Positions 27,192 through 36,824 are shown, counted from the stretch's first letter. The stretch: 64,000 bases of DNA from a candidate division KSB1 bacterium (GCA_024655945.1 JANLFK010000016.1:29652-93651), one strand, 5' to 3'. Translations and numbers: made by a program. Notes: generated from the letters alone by a model not told the origin.

Positions 27192-30100
27192 TTGCTCGAC
27201 CTCACCGAATTGACGCGTGCGCGTGCCGTGGCAGTGAGGTGCCGCGCCGCCACCAGCACTTTGCGCAGCGATTGCTTCTCCTCAAATACCGAGTAGACTA
27301 CAGGAATGAGCACCAAAGTCACCAGCGTGGAGCTGAGCAGTCCGCCGATGACCACCCGAGCCAAGGGCGCCTGAGCTTCGCCGCCTTCCCCCAGGCCCAA
27401 CGACAGCGGCAACAGGCCCAACACCGTCGTGAGAGTACTCATGAGGATGGGCCGCAGGCGCCGCGAGCCGGAGGTACGGATCGCCTCGTACAGGGCCAGG
27501 CCGTGCTTGCGCCGCAACTGGTTGGTGTAGTCGACCAGCAGGATGGCGTTGTTGACCACAATCCCGGCCAGCATGATGCAGCCGATGAAGGCCTGCATGC
27601 TGAAGGTGGTTCCAGTGAGGAGCATGGTCACCGTGACGCCGATGAGCGCCATGGGAATGGAGAAAAGAACCACGAAGGGGTCTTTCAGCGACTCGAACTG
27701 CCCGGCCATCACCATGTAGATGAGCAAGAGGGCGAGCACCAGGCCAACCATTAACTCGCGGAAGGCCTTCTGCTGCTCCTCATATTCCTCGCCGAACTGC
27801 AGGGTAAAGTCCCTGGGCACGGGAATGGTACGCAGCGCCTTGCGGATGTCCGCCACCACCGACCCCATGGCGCGCCCCGTGAAATTGGCCGAGATGGTAA
27901 TGGTGCGCTCCTGGTCCTTGCGCTCTATGCGCACCGGGCCCTCTCTGGGTACCACCTGCACGACGTTGCGCAACACCACCTGCTCCCCACGATTGTTGAG
28001 CACGGTCAGGTCCAGCAAGTCGGCCAGGTCGCGCCTGTCCTCCTCACTCAACCGCACAAGGATGCGGTCTTCCTTGCCGCCTTCGCGAAAGTACGAGGCA
28101 TAGGTGCCGCCGATGGCCGTTTGCAAGGCATCGCCAATGTCGGACACGGATAGCCCAAGTGCCGCCGCCTTGTCGCGGTCGATGCGGACGACTTCCTCGG
28201 GACTGCCCTCCTCGCGGCTGATCTGCGTGTCGGTGATGCCTTTCACCTGCAAGATGGCCTGATTCACCCGCTGCGCCAGCTCTTGCGCGATGTGTAGGTC
28301 GTAGCCGCGCACGTCAACGCTTACTCGGTCCCCCTGGGTAGTGCCCATGGACAGCAGGAAGAGCCCTTGGCCGGCGCGCGTGCGGATGGTGACCCCGGGC
28401 AGGCCGGCAAGGGCACGGCGCAGATCGTTGGCGACCTGTTCGCTACTGCGGCGACGCGCGCTCCTGGGCACCAAGGTGACGCGGATTTGGGCAGTGTGGC
28501 CACCGCTGGCGCGAAAGCCTCCGCCCCCTATGTTGGCCATGACCGCGGTCATCTCCGGCACCTGCTTCCTGATGATCTCTTCCACTGCCAAGGCGGTTTG
28601 GTTGACGAGTTCCAGGCGGGTGCCCACCGCCATCTCCAGGTTGACGCGCACTTCCCCCTCGTCCGCCTGCGGCATCAGCTCTACGCCGATGAGGCGCACG
28701 AGCACCACCGAGACCAAGAAGAGGCCCAACGCGCCGGAGGCCACCTGGGCGCGATGCCCAAGCGCCCATTGCAGAAGTTCGGCGTAGCGGGCTTCCACCC
28801 GCTTGAAGGCCAGCTCACTGGCGGCATAGATGCGGTGGAGAAGTTTCTTGTCCCCGCTGAGCGGAGTGAGCCGGAGGAGCTTGCTGGTAAGCATGGGCAC
28901 CAGCGTCAGGGCGACGACGAGCGAGCAGAGCAGCGCGAAACTCACCACATAGGCCATCTGCCAGAACATCACCCCGGACATGCCGCGAATAAAGACAACC
29001 GGCAGGAACACCACCAGCGTCGTCAACGTGCTGGCCACGATCGCCGAGGTGACCTCCTCGGCACCGATGACGGCGCTCTCTACGCGTCCGCCGCCTCCCT
29101 CTCGGTGGCGGTAGATATTCTCCAGCACGACAATGGCGCTGTCTACCAACATGCCGATGCCTAAGGCCAAGGCGCCGAAGGTCATTATGTTGAGCGTCAA
29201 GCCCGCAAAATACATCAGGCCAAAGGTGGCCACTACCGAGATGGGGATGGCCGTAGCGATGATGGCCGTGCTGGAGACGTTGCGCAAGAAGACGAAGAGA
29301 ATCAGCACGGCCAGGATGCCGCCTAAGAGGGCGGAATTGCCCACGTTGTTGATGGAGCGCTGGATGTAGCGCGACTGGTCGATGAGCGGCACGAGCGTAA
29401 GCTGCGGAAAGTCGCGGTTGAGGCGCTCGATCTCGGCACGTACCTCTTTGGCCACGGCAACCGTGTTGGAACCGGACTGCTTGTTGATGGCCACGCGCAG
29501 GCCAGGCTTGCCGTTGATGCGCACCAGCTGCCTGACCTCCTGCCACGAGTCATCGACACGGGCCACATCGCCGATGGTCACCGGCACGCCGTTGCGCGTG
29601 GTGATGACCGTGGAGCGGATTTCGTCCAATGACATGAATTCGCCCTGGGTGCGCACCAGGACCTCCAAGTTGCCCTTGTCATACAGGCCGGCCGGGATGT
29701 TTCTGTTCTCGCGACGGAGGGCCGCCAAGATGGCGTTGGGCGACAGGTTGAGCGCCTTGAGCTTATCGGCCTTCAGGTCCACGTGGATCTCCCTGGTCAG
29801 ACCCCCGGATACGTCGGCGGCGGCCACTCCGGGGATGCGCTCCAGGCGATACTTGACTTGGTCTTCCACCAGGCGCCGCAAATCCAGAGGGTTGAGGTCG
29901 CTGGAGACGCCGATCGTCATGATGGGAAAGGCGGAGACGTCGAACTTGCGGATCATCGGCCGGTCGATATCTTCCGGCAGCCTGGGCAACACGCGGTCGA
30001 TGCGGTCGCGGATATCGTTGGCTGCGGCCTCAAGGTCGGTGCCCCATGCGAATGAGACGCGCACCATGCTCCGCCCCTCGGTGGAGGTGGAGGTTATCTG

Positions 30101-30334
30101 CTCCACCCCTTGCACCGCCGCCAAGGCCTCCTCGATGGGCCGCGTCACCAACTCCTCTATCTCCTCCGGCCCGACATTGCCATAGCTGGTGATGACGGAA
30201 ATGGTGGGGTAGGTGATCTCAGGCATAAGGTCGATGGAGAGCCGGGAGAAGGAGATGAGGCCCAGGGTGATAATCGCCAGAAAGACCATCGTCGTGAGGA
30301 TGGGGCGATGGATGGGACCACGCGATAGATTCAT
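27188..30334 (-). CDS. RND-family (HAE1-type) efflux pump, inner-membrane subunit
   Basis: 1048 aa, the usual AcrB-class length. It has an N-terminal helix (PIHRPILTTMVFLAIITLGLI), the first periplasmic porter loop, then the TM cluster with GIGMLVDSAIVVLENIYRHREGG carrying the TM4 acidic residue needed for proton relay, the second porter loop, and a C-terminal TM bundle (AFIGCIMLAGIVVNNAILLVDYTNQL). It exports hydrophobic compounds or metals using proton motive force with the upstream adaptor and downstream TolC. The second TM4 aspartate of AcrB (D408) is Ser here, as in many HAE1 pumps. The substrate cannot be told from sequence. Confidence 0.95.
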   Translation of the reverse strand: MNLSRGPIHRPILTTMVFLAIITLGLISFSRLSIDLMPEITYPTISVITSYGNVGPEEIEELVTRPIEEALAAVQGVEQITSTSTEGRSMVRVSFAWGTDLEAAANDIRDRIDRVLPRLPEDIDRPMIRKFDVSAFPIMTIGVSSDLNPLDLRRLVEDQVKYRLERIPGVAAADVSGGLTREIHVDLKADKLKALNLSPNAILAALRRENRNIPAGLYDKGNLEVLVRTQGEFMSLDEIRSTVITTRNGVPVTIGDVARVDDSWQEVRQLVRINGKPGLRVAINKQSGSNTVAVAKEVRAEIERLNRDFPQLTLVPLIDQSRYIQRSINNVGNSALLGGILAVLILFVFLRNVSSTAIIATAIPISVVATFGLMYFAGLTLNIMTFGALALGIGMLVDSAIVVLENIYRHREGGGGRVESAVIGAEEVTSAIVASTLTTLVVFLPVVFIRGMSGVMFWQMAYVVSFALLCSLVVALTLVPMLTSKLLRLTPLSGDKKLLHRIYAASELAFKRVEARYAELLQWALGHRAQVASGALGLFLVSVVLVRLIGVELMPQADEGEVRVNLEMAVGTRLELVNQTALAVEEIIRKQVPEMTAVMANIGGGGFRASGGHTAQIRVTLVPRSARRRSSEQVANDLRRALAGLPGVTIRTRAGQGLFLLSMGTTQGDRVSVDVRGYDLHIAQELAQRVNQAILQVKGITDTQISREEGSPEEVVRIDRDKAAALGLSVSDIGDALQTAIGGTYASYFREGGKEDRILVRLSEEDRRDLADLLDLTVLNNRGEQVVLRNVVQVVPREGPVRIERKDQERTITISANFTGRAMGSVVADIRKALRTIPVPRDFTLQFGEEYEEQQKAFRELMVGLVLALLLIYMVMAGQFESLKDPFVVLFSIPMALIGVTVTMLLTGTTFSMQAFIGCIMLAGIVVNNAILLVDYTNQLRRKHGLALYEAIRTSGSRRLRPILMSTLTTVLGLLPLSLGLGEGGEAQAPLARVVIGGLLSSTLVTLVLIPVVYSVFEEKQSLRKVLVAARHLTATARARVNSVRSSK

Positions 30335-30358
30335 GGTCGATACTCCTTGCGCTTGCGC

Positions 30359-31525
30359 CTAGCGGCCGCGACGCGACTGCGGACGCGCCCCTGGCAGAAG
30401 CACCGGGCTGCCGTCCGCCAACAGATGCTGGCCGAGGGTGACCACGCGACCCTTTAGCTCCGGAGCGAGGACCTCTGTCACCTCCTGCGTGGCAATGCCG
30501 GGCGTCACGGGGACAAAGTGGGCCACGGTGCCGGTGGAGTCCACCACAAAGAGCGCCTTCTGCCCGTCACGGGTCACGATGGCGCGAGAGGGGACGAGCT
30601 GCGCGTGCTCGTTGCTGGCCAGCACCACGCTCACGCGCGCAAACATCCCGGGCTTAAGGATCAGCGAGTCGTTGTCCACCTCCACTTCCACTTCTGCCAT
30701 GCGCGATTCCTCGCGCAGCATCGGAGCGATGCGCGCCACCTGTGCAGGGAAGAGGCGGTCCGCGAAGGCGTCGACGCTTACCGTGGCAGATTGGCCGGGC
30801 TGCACGCGGCCATAATCCCGCTCCGTGATCGTGGTGCGCACGATGACCTTCTCAATCCCCACTACCGAGATAACTGGGGCATTGGCGGTGAGCAGGGTCC
30901 CTTCGTCCACGAAGCGCTCGCCGGTGAAGCCGGGTGCAGGGGCGGTCAGCACGGTGTAGTTGAGCCGAATCTGGGCCGACCTTAGGGCCGCCTCGCGCTG
31001 TTCCACTTGCGCCTGCGCCAGTTTGAGGCGCGATTGCTGCGCCTCGTAGTTGGTGGTTGCCGCGTCCAACTCTGCAGGTGAGGCGATCCCCTTTTCCCTG
31101 AGTTGCTGCACACGCTCGAACTCTTGTCTGGCCAAGGCGAACTGGCTCTGCGCCTCGCTCAGCGACGCTTGCGCGATCTTCAGGCTTGCTTCCGCCTCGC
31201 GCACTGCCTGTTGATACTCGGCATCATCGATCTTGGCTACGACCTCATCCCGGCGCACCGGGTCGCCAATGCGCTTGCGGATCTCCACCACGCGTCCTGC
31301 CACCTTCGGGGCGATGAGGTAGCGATAGATGGGTTGGACGGTGCCCACAAACTGCCGCACTTCGCTTATCGGGCCGTAGCGGACGCTGTCCACCTCAACG
31401 GCAACGGGGGGACGCTGGCCGCGCGGCAGGCCACCGGCCGGTTTCTTGGCAACTAACTGAATGACCCGAAAAACCAAGGCGAGGGCCACAACGCCCACGA
31501 CCAGGCGCACCACAAGCTTCTTCAT
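30359..31525 (-). CDS. RND efflux periplasmic adaptor (HlyD/MFP family)
   Basis: 388 aa from the ATG at 31525 (AAGGAAG upstream). A membrane anchor (LVVRLVVGVVALALVFRVIQL) is followed by a lipoyl-like half (GRVVEIRKRIGDPVRRDEVVAKID), an alpha-hairpin coiled coil of ~100 residues (EAEASLKIAQASLSEAQSQFALARQEFERV), the second lipoyl half (TVLTAPAPGFTGERFVDEG) and beta-barrel/MP domains. It bridges the pump and TolC encoded next on the same strand and is the first gene of the efflux operon. Confidence 0.93.
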   Translation of the reverse strand: MKKLVVRLVVGVVALALVFRVIQLVAKKPAGGLPRGQRPPVAVEVDSVRYGPISEVRQFVGTVQPIYRYLIAPKVAGRVVEIRKRIGDPVRRDEVVAKIDDAEYQQAVREAEASLKIAQASLSEAQSQFALARQEFERVQQLREKGIASPAELDAATTNYEAQQSRLKLAQAQVEQREAALRSAQIRLNYTVLTAPAPGFTGERFVDEGTLLTANAPVISVVGIEKVIVRTTITERDYGRVQPGQSATVSVDAFADRLFPAQVARIAPMLREESRMAEVEVEVDNDSLILKPGMFARVSVVLASNEHAQLVPSRAIVTRDGQKALFVVDSTGTVAHFVPVTPGIATQEVTEVLAPELKGRVVTLGQHLLADGSPVLLPGARPQSRRGR

Positions 31526-31699
31526 AGAGCTTCCTTGGATGTGCGAAAGATGCCTATCTTCAGCCGTCAACGCTGCAAGTGTCCGCTGCGTGCTGGCGGA
31601 ATCTCACAGGCTTTTAACACGGACGCAGGCGATTTCCTGCGCCGAAAGTGGCTCGGTGCGCATCACGAGAAAGAGGAGATTCTCGCGGGCGATGATGCC

Positions 31700-32800
31700 T
31701 CATGTGCGCCGCAGGATGGCTATGGAAAAGTCGTCCTCCAGGCGCGCCTCGCCCACGAAATTTGCCACTTCGGCGATGACTCGTTTTCCCATCTGCTCCG
31801 CAGAGGCCCACTTCTCGCTGGTGAGGATATGGGCAAGGCGGGCTTCGCCAAAGGACTCCTGCCTTTGGTTGCGGCATTCGGTGATGCCATCGGAGTACAG
31901 GAACACGATGTCCCCCTTCTCCAGACGGAGGCGTTGCAGGCGATAGCGAGTCTTGGGCGTCAGGCCAAGCGCAGCCTGGCCGCGCGGCAACTCCTGGCAC
32001 TGCCCGTCTGTGAGCAGGAATGGAGGCAGGTGTCCGGCGTTGAGCAATTGGATCCGTCCGTTCCGGGAGCTCAGTGATGCGACGACCAGCGAGACGAAGC
32101 GCTGCGGGAGGCCGTCGCGGCAAAGGATTTCGTTCAGGCGATTGGCCAGCGCGCTCAGCGAGCGGAGCGAGGCCGCCAAGGCGCGCAGGGTGGCCTGCAC
32201 CTTGGCCATGCAGAGCGCGGCACCCAGCCCTTTGCCAGCCACATCGCCCAAGCAAACTGCCAGACGCCCGCGCGGGAGGGCTAGATAGTCCACCAGGTCG
32301 CCGCCGACTTCGTTGGCCGGATGGGTATAGAGCCAGGTGTCCCAGCCCGAGAGCACCGGCCTCTCCTTGGGGAGCAATGCCTCCTGGACTGCCTTGCCGG
32401 CCACCAGCTCGTCTTGGAAAAGGAGCCTGTCTTTCAGTTCCAAAAGGAGGACAATCAGCAGAAGAATGAACCCCAGGGCGCCGAAGTTGAGACTCACGTC
32501 GCTCCCCATGAACGTGAAGCGGGTGTTGAGGATGGTCATGATCAGGCTCAACACCAGAAGGAAGCGCCGCAGCGGGGTGAGCTTGGCGAGCATGCTCATC
32601 CCCACCCAGATGACCACGTAGATCCACCGCACCAGGCGATGCATCCGTTTTAGCGACTCGCGCCGCTCCGGTTCGACATAGAAGTGGTAAATGTCGCGCA
32701 GTTCCTGGCGCAGGCCGCGCAGCAGATCGTGGCGTTTCAGTTCGTGCAGGCCCGTTCCCGCGCCTCCTTTCTTCTTCCCGTTCCGCGCACAGCTCTGCAT
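31700..32800 (-). CDS. Membrane-bound SpoIIE-type PP2C serine phosphatase
   Basis: 366 aa. Residues ~55-115 hold three to four membrane helices (WIYVVIWVGMSML, FLLVLSLIMTIL, FGALGFILLLIVLLL). The C-terminal ~240 residues are a PPM/SpoIIE phosphatase: AGKAVQEALLP, NEVGGDLVDYLALP with the metal-binding Asp, CLGDVAGKGLGAALCMAKVQA, LLNAGHLPPFLL, IVFLYSDGITECRNQ and LEDDFSIAILR. Such enzymes usually act in partner-switching cascades that dephosphorylate anti-anti-sigma factors. No STAS or RsbW-type partner is in the window. It lies 175 bp upstream of the efflux operon on the same strand, so a regulatory link is possible but unproven. Confidence 0.88.
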   Translation of the reverse strand: MQSCARNGKKKGGAGTGLHELKRHDLLRGLRQELRDIYHFYVEPERRESLKRMHRLVRWIYVVIWVGMSMLAKLTPLRRFLLVLSLIMTILNTRFTFMGSDVSLNFGALGFILLLIVLLLELKDRLLFQDELVAGKAVQEALLPKERPVLSGWDTWLYTHPANEVGGDLVDYLALPRGRLAVCLGDVAGKGLGAALCMAKVQATLRALAASLRSLSALANRLNEILCRDGLPQRFVSLVVASLSSRNGRIQLLNAGHLPPFLLTDGQCQELPRGQAALGLTPKTRYRLQRLRLEKGDIVFLYSDGITECRNQRQESFGEARLAHILTSEKWASAEQMGKRVIAEVANFVGEARLEDDFSIAILRRT

Positions 32801-32899
32801 GGTCTCACCTCAAATGGTGCGCTCTTTCGAAGACCGCTGTACACCGTGCTGATACTGGTCTTTGCGGCGCAAAGTTGCACGCGAGTTCCGTGGCAATGT

Positions 32900-34090
32900 T
32901 CAGCTAACGACGCGGCAGACCAGTCCCTTGAGGTAACTTCCCTCCGGGAAGCTCAGTGCCACCGGGTGGTCGCAGGCCTGGCCGAGGCGGGCTATGATCT
33001 GCGCACTGCGACCGGCGTCCAGCGCGGCGTCGGCAACGATCTTCTGGAAAAGTTCAGGCGCAATGAGCCCAGAGCATGAAAAGGTGATGAGTACGCCATA
33101 CGGCCGCAGCAGCTTGAAAGCCAACAGGTTGATGTCCTTGTAACCGCGGCTTGCCTTTGCCACCTGTGCCTGGGACTCCGCGAACTTGGGCGGGTCCAAG
33201 ATGATCACATCAAACTGGCGCCCACTGTCCCGCAAGCGACGCAGCTCCTGGAACACGTCCCCTTGGATGGATTGCACAACACCGGCCTCCATGCCGTTGA
33301 GGGCCAGATTCTCACGGCCAAGGGCCAGCGCCTCGGCGGACGACTCGATGTTGGTCACCGCTGTGGCTCCGGCGCGCAGGGCATATATGCCGAATGCGCC
33401 AGTGTAGGCGAAGCAATTGAGCACCTCCTTGCCATGGCAATACCTTGCCGCCAGAGCGCGATTCTCCCGCTGGTCGAGGTAGAAGCCGGTCTTGTGGCCG
33501 CGCACCAGGTCCACCAAGAAGCGGCATGGCCCTTCGCGGATTTCGACCAACTCAGGGGGAGATTCGCCCCAGAGCACGCCCGTTCTTGGGGACAAACCCT
33601 CTTTGTTGCGCACGTCCACCTCCGAGCGCTCATAGGTGCCCTGGCACGGCACCAGCTCGACCAGTGCTTCCACGATGGTCTGCTGCCACCTCTCGGCGCC
33701 GGCGGAGAGAAACTGACAGACCAGGAACTCCTCATAGCGGTCCACGATGAGCCCTGGCAGCCCGTCCGACTCGGCGTTGACAAGACGGTAGGCGTTGGTG
33801 GTCCCGCCCTGGATGAGCGGGGCGCGTGCTGCAATGGCTCTGCTCAGGCGCGCGCGGAAAAAGGTCGCATCCACCACTTCGTCCGGGTCAAAGGTCCAGA
33901 CGCGCACTAAGATCTGGGAGCGGGGCGAATAGGCGCCGCGTGCCAGCACCTGCCCGTCGGCGCTGACGATGTCCACCGTCTCGCCTGCCTCTGGTTCGCC
34001 TTCCACTTTGGCAATAGCCCCGGCAAAGACCCAGGGATGCCACCTGCGCAGCGACTTATCACGGCCGGGTGTCAGGAACACGCGCGCCAT
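32900..34090 (-). CDS. rlmI: 23S rRNA (cytosine-C5) methyltransferase RlmI-like
   Basis: 396 aa from the ATG at 34090, chosen because AAAGG lies about 7 nt upstream; another ATG at 34111 has no ribosome site. An N-terminal PUA domain (FLTPGRDKSLRRWHPWVFAGAIAK) is followed by the RlmI middle domain (YRLVNAESDGLPGLIVDRY) and a Rossmann methyltransferase: VLNCFAYTGAFGIYALRAGA (motif I), IILDPPKFA (motif IV) and LITFSCSG with the catalytic-position Cys. It methylates C1962 of 23S rRNA (E. coli numbering) if it behaves like its family. It ends 100 bp before the phosphatase gene. Confidence 0.93.
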   Translation of the reverse strand: MARVFLTPGRDKSLRRWHPWVFAGAIAKVEGEPEAGETVDIVSADGQVLARGAYSPRSQILVRVWTFDPDEVVDATFFRARLSRAIAARAPLIQGGTTNAYRLVNAESDGLPGLIVDRYEEFLVCQFLSAGAERWQQTIVEALVELVPCQGTYERSEVDVRNKEGLSPRTGVLWGESPPELVEIREGPCRFLVDLVRGHKTGFYLDQRENRALAARYCHGKEVLNCFAYTGAFGIYALRAGATAVTNIESSAEALALGRENLALNGMEAGVVQSIQGDVFQELRRLRDSGRQFDVIILDPPKFAESQAQVAKASRGYKDINLLAFKLLRPYGVLITFSCSGLIAPELFQKIVADAALDAGRSAQIIARLGQACDHPVALSFPEGSYLKGLVCRVVS

Positions 34091-34170
34091 TCGTTTGCCT
34101 TTCTGCGTCATGCTTGGCCAGAGTCAACCACTTCCCTCCGCAGTCGCACGCGGCACCTCCTCAACCCTCT

Positions 34171-35199
34171 TCACTTGATGACGAGCACCTTGGCGCCTCT
34201 GATCTTGCGCTCCTTGAGCTCGCGCAGTGCCGTGTTCGCCTCCTCGAGGGGATACACCTCGACCTCCGGCACGATGGGGATCTCGGCGGCAAGGGCTAAG
34301 AACTCGCGTACGTCCTGCCGGGTGACGTTGGCCACCGACTTTATCTCTTTCGCCAGCCAGAGGTGTCGCGGATAGTCCAGGGCAAGAAGCGCCTGTTTGT
34401 CCACCTCTTCCTTGCGGATGGCGTTGATGACCAGTCGCCCGCCCGGCGCCAGCCGTTCCAGTGCTGCCACCACCGGTCGCCACACCGGCGTCGTGTCGAT
34501 GATGCAGTGCAGGAGGGCGGGCGGCAAATCGTCGGTGTCGCCGGCCCATGTGGCGCCCAATTGCCGCGCAAAGTCGCGCTCTCCCTCGGAGCGGGCAAAC
34601 ACGTAGACCTCGCTGTGGGGAAAACGGTGCTTGGCCATTTTCAGCACCAGGTGTCCTGAGGCGCCGAAGCCAGTGAGGCCCAGCCTCTGGCCGTCGCGCA
34701 TGCCAGTGAGTGCTAAGGAACGGTAGCCGATGGCGCCAGCACAGAGCAGCGGTGCCGCCTGTGTGTCGGAAAAGCGCTCCGGAATCGGGTAGACAAACTG
34801 TTCCGGCGCGACCATGTACTCTGCATAGCCGCCGTTGGCATCCCGCCCAGTGGCGCGAAAGTGAGAGCACAGGTTTTCCTGGCCACTTTGACAGTATTCG
34901 CACTTTCCGCAGGCGGAGAATATCCAGGCCACTCCTACGCGCTCCCCGACCCGCCGCGCGGTGACGCCCTTCCCCCTGGCGACGATGCGCCCCACCACCT
35001 GGTGTCCCAACACCACCGGCAGTTGGGGCGGTGGTGTGCGCCCCTCGATCTCGTCCAGCTCCGTGTGACACACACCGCAAGCCGCCACCTTGATGAGTAC
35101 CTCGCCCGTCTTCGCTTCTGGCTCCGACAGCTCCGCCAGTTCCAGTGGCAGGCGGCCTTCACCGACTGGCCCCAATTCCCGCAACAGCATCGCCCTCAT
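34171..35199 (-). CDS. Zinc-dependent alcohol dehydrogenase
   Basis: 342 aa from the ATG at 35199 (GAGGG upstream); the open frame extends further but without family-like residues. It is a medium-chain dehydrogenase with a GroES-like N-domain: catalytic zinc ligands in ACGVCHTELDEIEG and GHQVVGRI, structural zinc in SACGKCEYCQSGQENLC. The nucleotide-binding motif GLTGFGASGHLVLKMA follows. The DANGGYAEYM and CAGAIGYRSL motifs match the subgroup often called propanol-preferring or AdhA-like. It oxidises alcohols or reduces aldehydes with NAD(P). Upstream it faces a divergent small transcription unit. Confidence 0.93.
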   Translation of the reverse strand: MRAMLLRELGPVGEGRLPLELAELSEPEAKTGEVLIKVAACGVCHTELDEIEGRTPPPQLPVVLGHQVVGRIVARGKGVTARRVGERVGVAWIFSACGKCEYCQSGQENLCSHFRATGRDANGGYAEYMVAPEQFVYPIPERFSDTQAAPLLCAGAIGYRSLALTGMRDGQRLGLTGFGASGHLVLKMAKHRFPHSEVYVFARSEGERDFARQLGATWAGDTDDLPPALLHCIIDTTPVWRPVVAALERLAPGGRLVINAIRKEEVDKQALLALDYPRHLWLAKEIKSVANVTRQDVREFLALAAEIPIVPEVEVYPLEEANTALRELKERKIRGAKVLVIK

Positions 35200-35319
35200 G
35201 GTTGTTCCCTCGGCTATTCCAGAATCGCAATCCGCTCTTGTTGCACCCAACGGCCATTCCGGTACCAACGGACGCAGACGCAAGCATGCGCTCCCGGCAA
35301 CTTCCGCCGCACAATGTGC

Positions 35320-35348
35320 TTGCAATCGTCTGGCTAAAGTTATATATT
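35320..35348 (+). promoter_or_regulatory. Sigma-70-like promoter upstream of a small transcription unit
   Basis: TTGCAA (35320-35325), 17-nt spacer, TATATT (35343-35348), in an AT-rich patch unusual for this region. A strong terminator lies about 220 bp downstream. Confidence 0.5.
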
Positions 35349-35383
35349 TTCCGCAAACCGTCAAGAACAAGGATTGCATCACT

Positions 35384-35536
35384 ATGAGATTCGACAAGCC
35401 TGCAGTTGCCTTCGCAGCCTTCCTCAGCTTGCAGCGCACGAGCTTGAACTGCTCCGCGCGGCGCACCTTCGCCTTTGCCATGGTCCTGGCTATGGGCATG
35501 TGGCTGCTTCATCCGCCTGGGAAGGGGCCGCGCTGA
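35384..35536 (+). CDS. Possible 50-aa small protein or leader between promoter and terminator
   Basis: The ATG at 35384 has AAGGA 10 nt upstream, lies ~30 bp after a good promoter and ends ~30 bp before a terminator, so a short transcript of about 240 nt is likely. The product would be 50 aa with two hydrophobic patches (AVAFAAFLSL, FAFAMVLAMGMWLL) and basic residues. The opposite strand has an equally open basic frame (MAKAKVRRAEQFKLVRCKLRKA). The transcript could instead be a non-coding RNA or an attenuator for the metX operon. I recognise no family. Confidence 0.3.
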   Translation: MRFDKPAVAFAAFLSLQRTSLNCSARRTFAFAMVLAMGMWLLHPPGKGPR

Positions 35537-35566
35537 TGTGAATGAATGTGCATAGCATTTCTTCCG

Positions 35567-35599
35567 AGCCCCTTCCGAATCGCAGGAAGGGGCTTTTGC
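35567..35599 (+). terminator. Strong hairpin terminator upstream of metX
   Basis: Perfect 10-bp stem AGCCCCTTCC/GGAAGGGGCT with an 8-nt loop and TTTT, about 100 bp before the metX ATG. It ends the small unit above, or it could be a metX attenuator. The stem works on both strands. Confidence 0.8.
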
Positions 35600-35702
35600 T
35601 TTGGGAGCAAACCCGAGCAGGGTCTGGACCGCGCGCCTTCGAGGAGGAAGGCGGAGGGCCTCTGCCCGGACATCGCGAGAACGAACTTGGCAAGGTGTGA
35701 CT

Positions 35703-36824
35703 ATGAGCGAAAAGACTGTTGTGCCCACGCAGACGCTGCGCGTGGCAAGCCCAGAGCATCCCTTTCGCTTCGAGTGCGGCAAGAGCCTAACACACCTGGA
35801 CGTGGCCTTTGAGACTTACGGAGAGCTCAATAGCGCTGGTGACAACGCCGTCTACGTATGTCATGCCCTCACCGGCAGCGCACATGCTGCCTTTTTCCAT
35901 GCTGCCCACGAAGAGCGGCCGGGCTGGTGGGACGGCCTCATCGGTAGGGGCAAGGCCCTCGACCCGGAGCGCTACTTCATCGTCTGCGCCAATCTCTTGG
36001 GGAGCTGCTATGGCACCACCGGCCCGGCGAGCAGCAATCCGGAGACCGGCCAGCCGTTCGGCATGGCTTTTCCGCCAGTGACCACGCGCGACATGGTGAA
36101 CCTGCAGAAGAGCCTCCTCGATCTCCTCGGCGTAAAGCAGTTGGCATTGGTGTTGGGTGGCTCCTTGGGTGGCATGCTCACCTGGCAATGGCTGGTGGAC
36201 TATCCCGAATTTGTGCGGGCGGCCATTCCCATCGCCGGCAGCGTACAGGGCTCTCCCTGGATGATCGCCCTGAACGAGGTGGCGCGGCAGGCCATCTACA
36301 ACGACCCGGCCTGGTGCGAAGGCACCTACGCCGACCAAGGGCCCGTCGCCGGCCTGGCACTGGCCAGGATGATCGCCATGATCTCCTACCGCAGCCATGC
36401 GCAGTTTGCCCGCCGCTTCGGGCGGGACAGAGTCCACGTCGAGCCGTCGCGCGCGTTGGATTTCCACAACCGCTTCCAGGTAGAGAGCTACCTGCACTAC
36501 CAGGGGCAGAAACTGGTATCACGCTTCGACGCTCGCTCGTACATCTATTTGACCAAGGCCATGGACCTGCACGACGTGGCGCGCGGCTATGCGAGCCTCG
36601 AGGAGGCGCTGGCGCGCCTCCAGGCCGAGGTGCTGGTCATCGGCATCGATAGCGACGTGCTCTACTTCCCCAGCGAGCTCCAAGAGACAGTGGGCACCTT
36701 GCAACGGCTGGGCAAGAGGGCTGCCTACAGGGAACTCCATTCCATCTACGGCCACGATGCTTTCTTGGTCGAGTACGACCAGCTCAACAAGCTTGTCGGC
36801 GACTTTCTGCGCGGGAGGAACTGA
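35703..36824 (+). CDS. metX: Homoserine O-acetyltransferase
   Basis: 373 aa. An alpha/beta-hydrolase that transfers an acyl group from acyl-CoA to homoserine, the first dedicated step to methionine. It has FETYGELN, CHALTGSAHA, YFIVCANLLGSCYGTTGP, the nucleophile elbow GGSLGGM with Ser154, the RSHAQFARRFGR segment, and the remaining triad residues in IGIDSDVLYFP and YGHDAFL. The ATG at 35703 is chosen because conserved sequence begins only there. Its TGA overlaps the next ATG by one base, giving a coupled metX-lysC-asd operon that supplies both homoserine precursors and methionine. Confidence 0.95.
   Translation: MSEKTVVPTQTLRVASPEHPFRFECGKSLTHLDVAFETYGELNSAGDNAVYVCHALTGSAHAAFFHAAHEERPGWWDGLIGRGKALDPERYFIVCANLLGSCYGTTGPASSNPETGQPFGMAFPPVTTRDMVNLQKSLLDLLGVKQLALVLGGSLGGMLTWQWLVDYPEFVRAAIPIAGSVQGSPWMIALNEVARQAIYNDPAWCEGTYADQGPVAGLALARMIAMISYRSHAQFARRFGRDRVHVEPSRALDFHNRFQVESYLHYQGQKLVSRFDARSYIYLTKAMDLHDVARGYASLEEALARLQAEVLVIGIDSDVLYFPSELQETVGTLQRLGKRAAYRELHSIYGHDAFLVEYDQLNKLVGDFLRGRN

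Noticed and set aside
35536..35702. SAM riboswitch upstream of metX
   Set aside because: No SAM-I, SAM-II or SAH consensus is visible by eye; only a plain terminator hairpin is supported.
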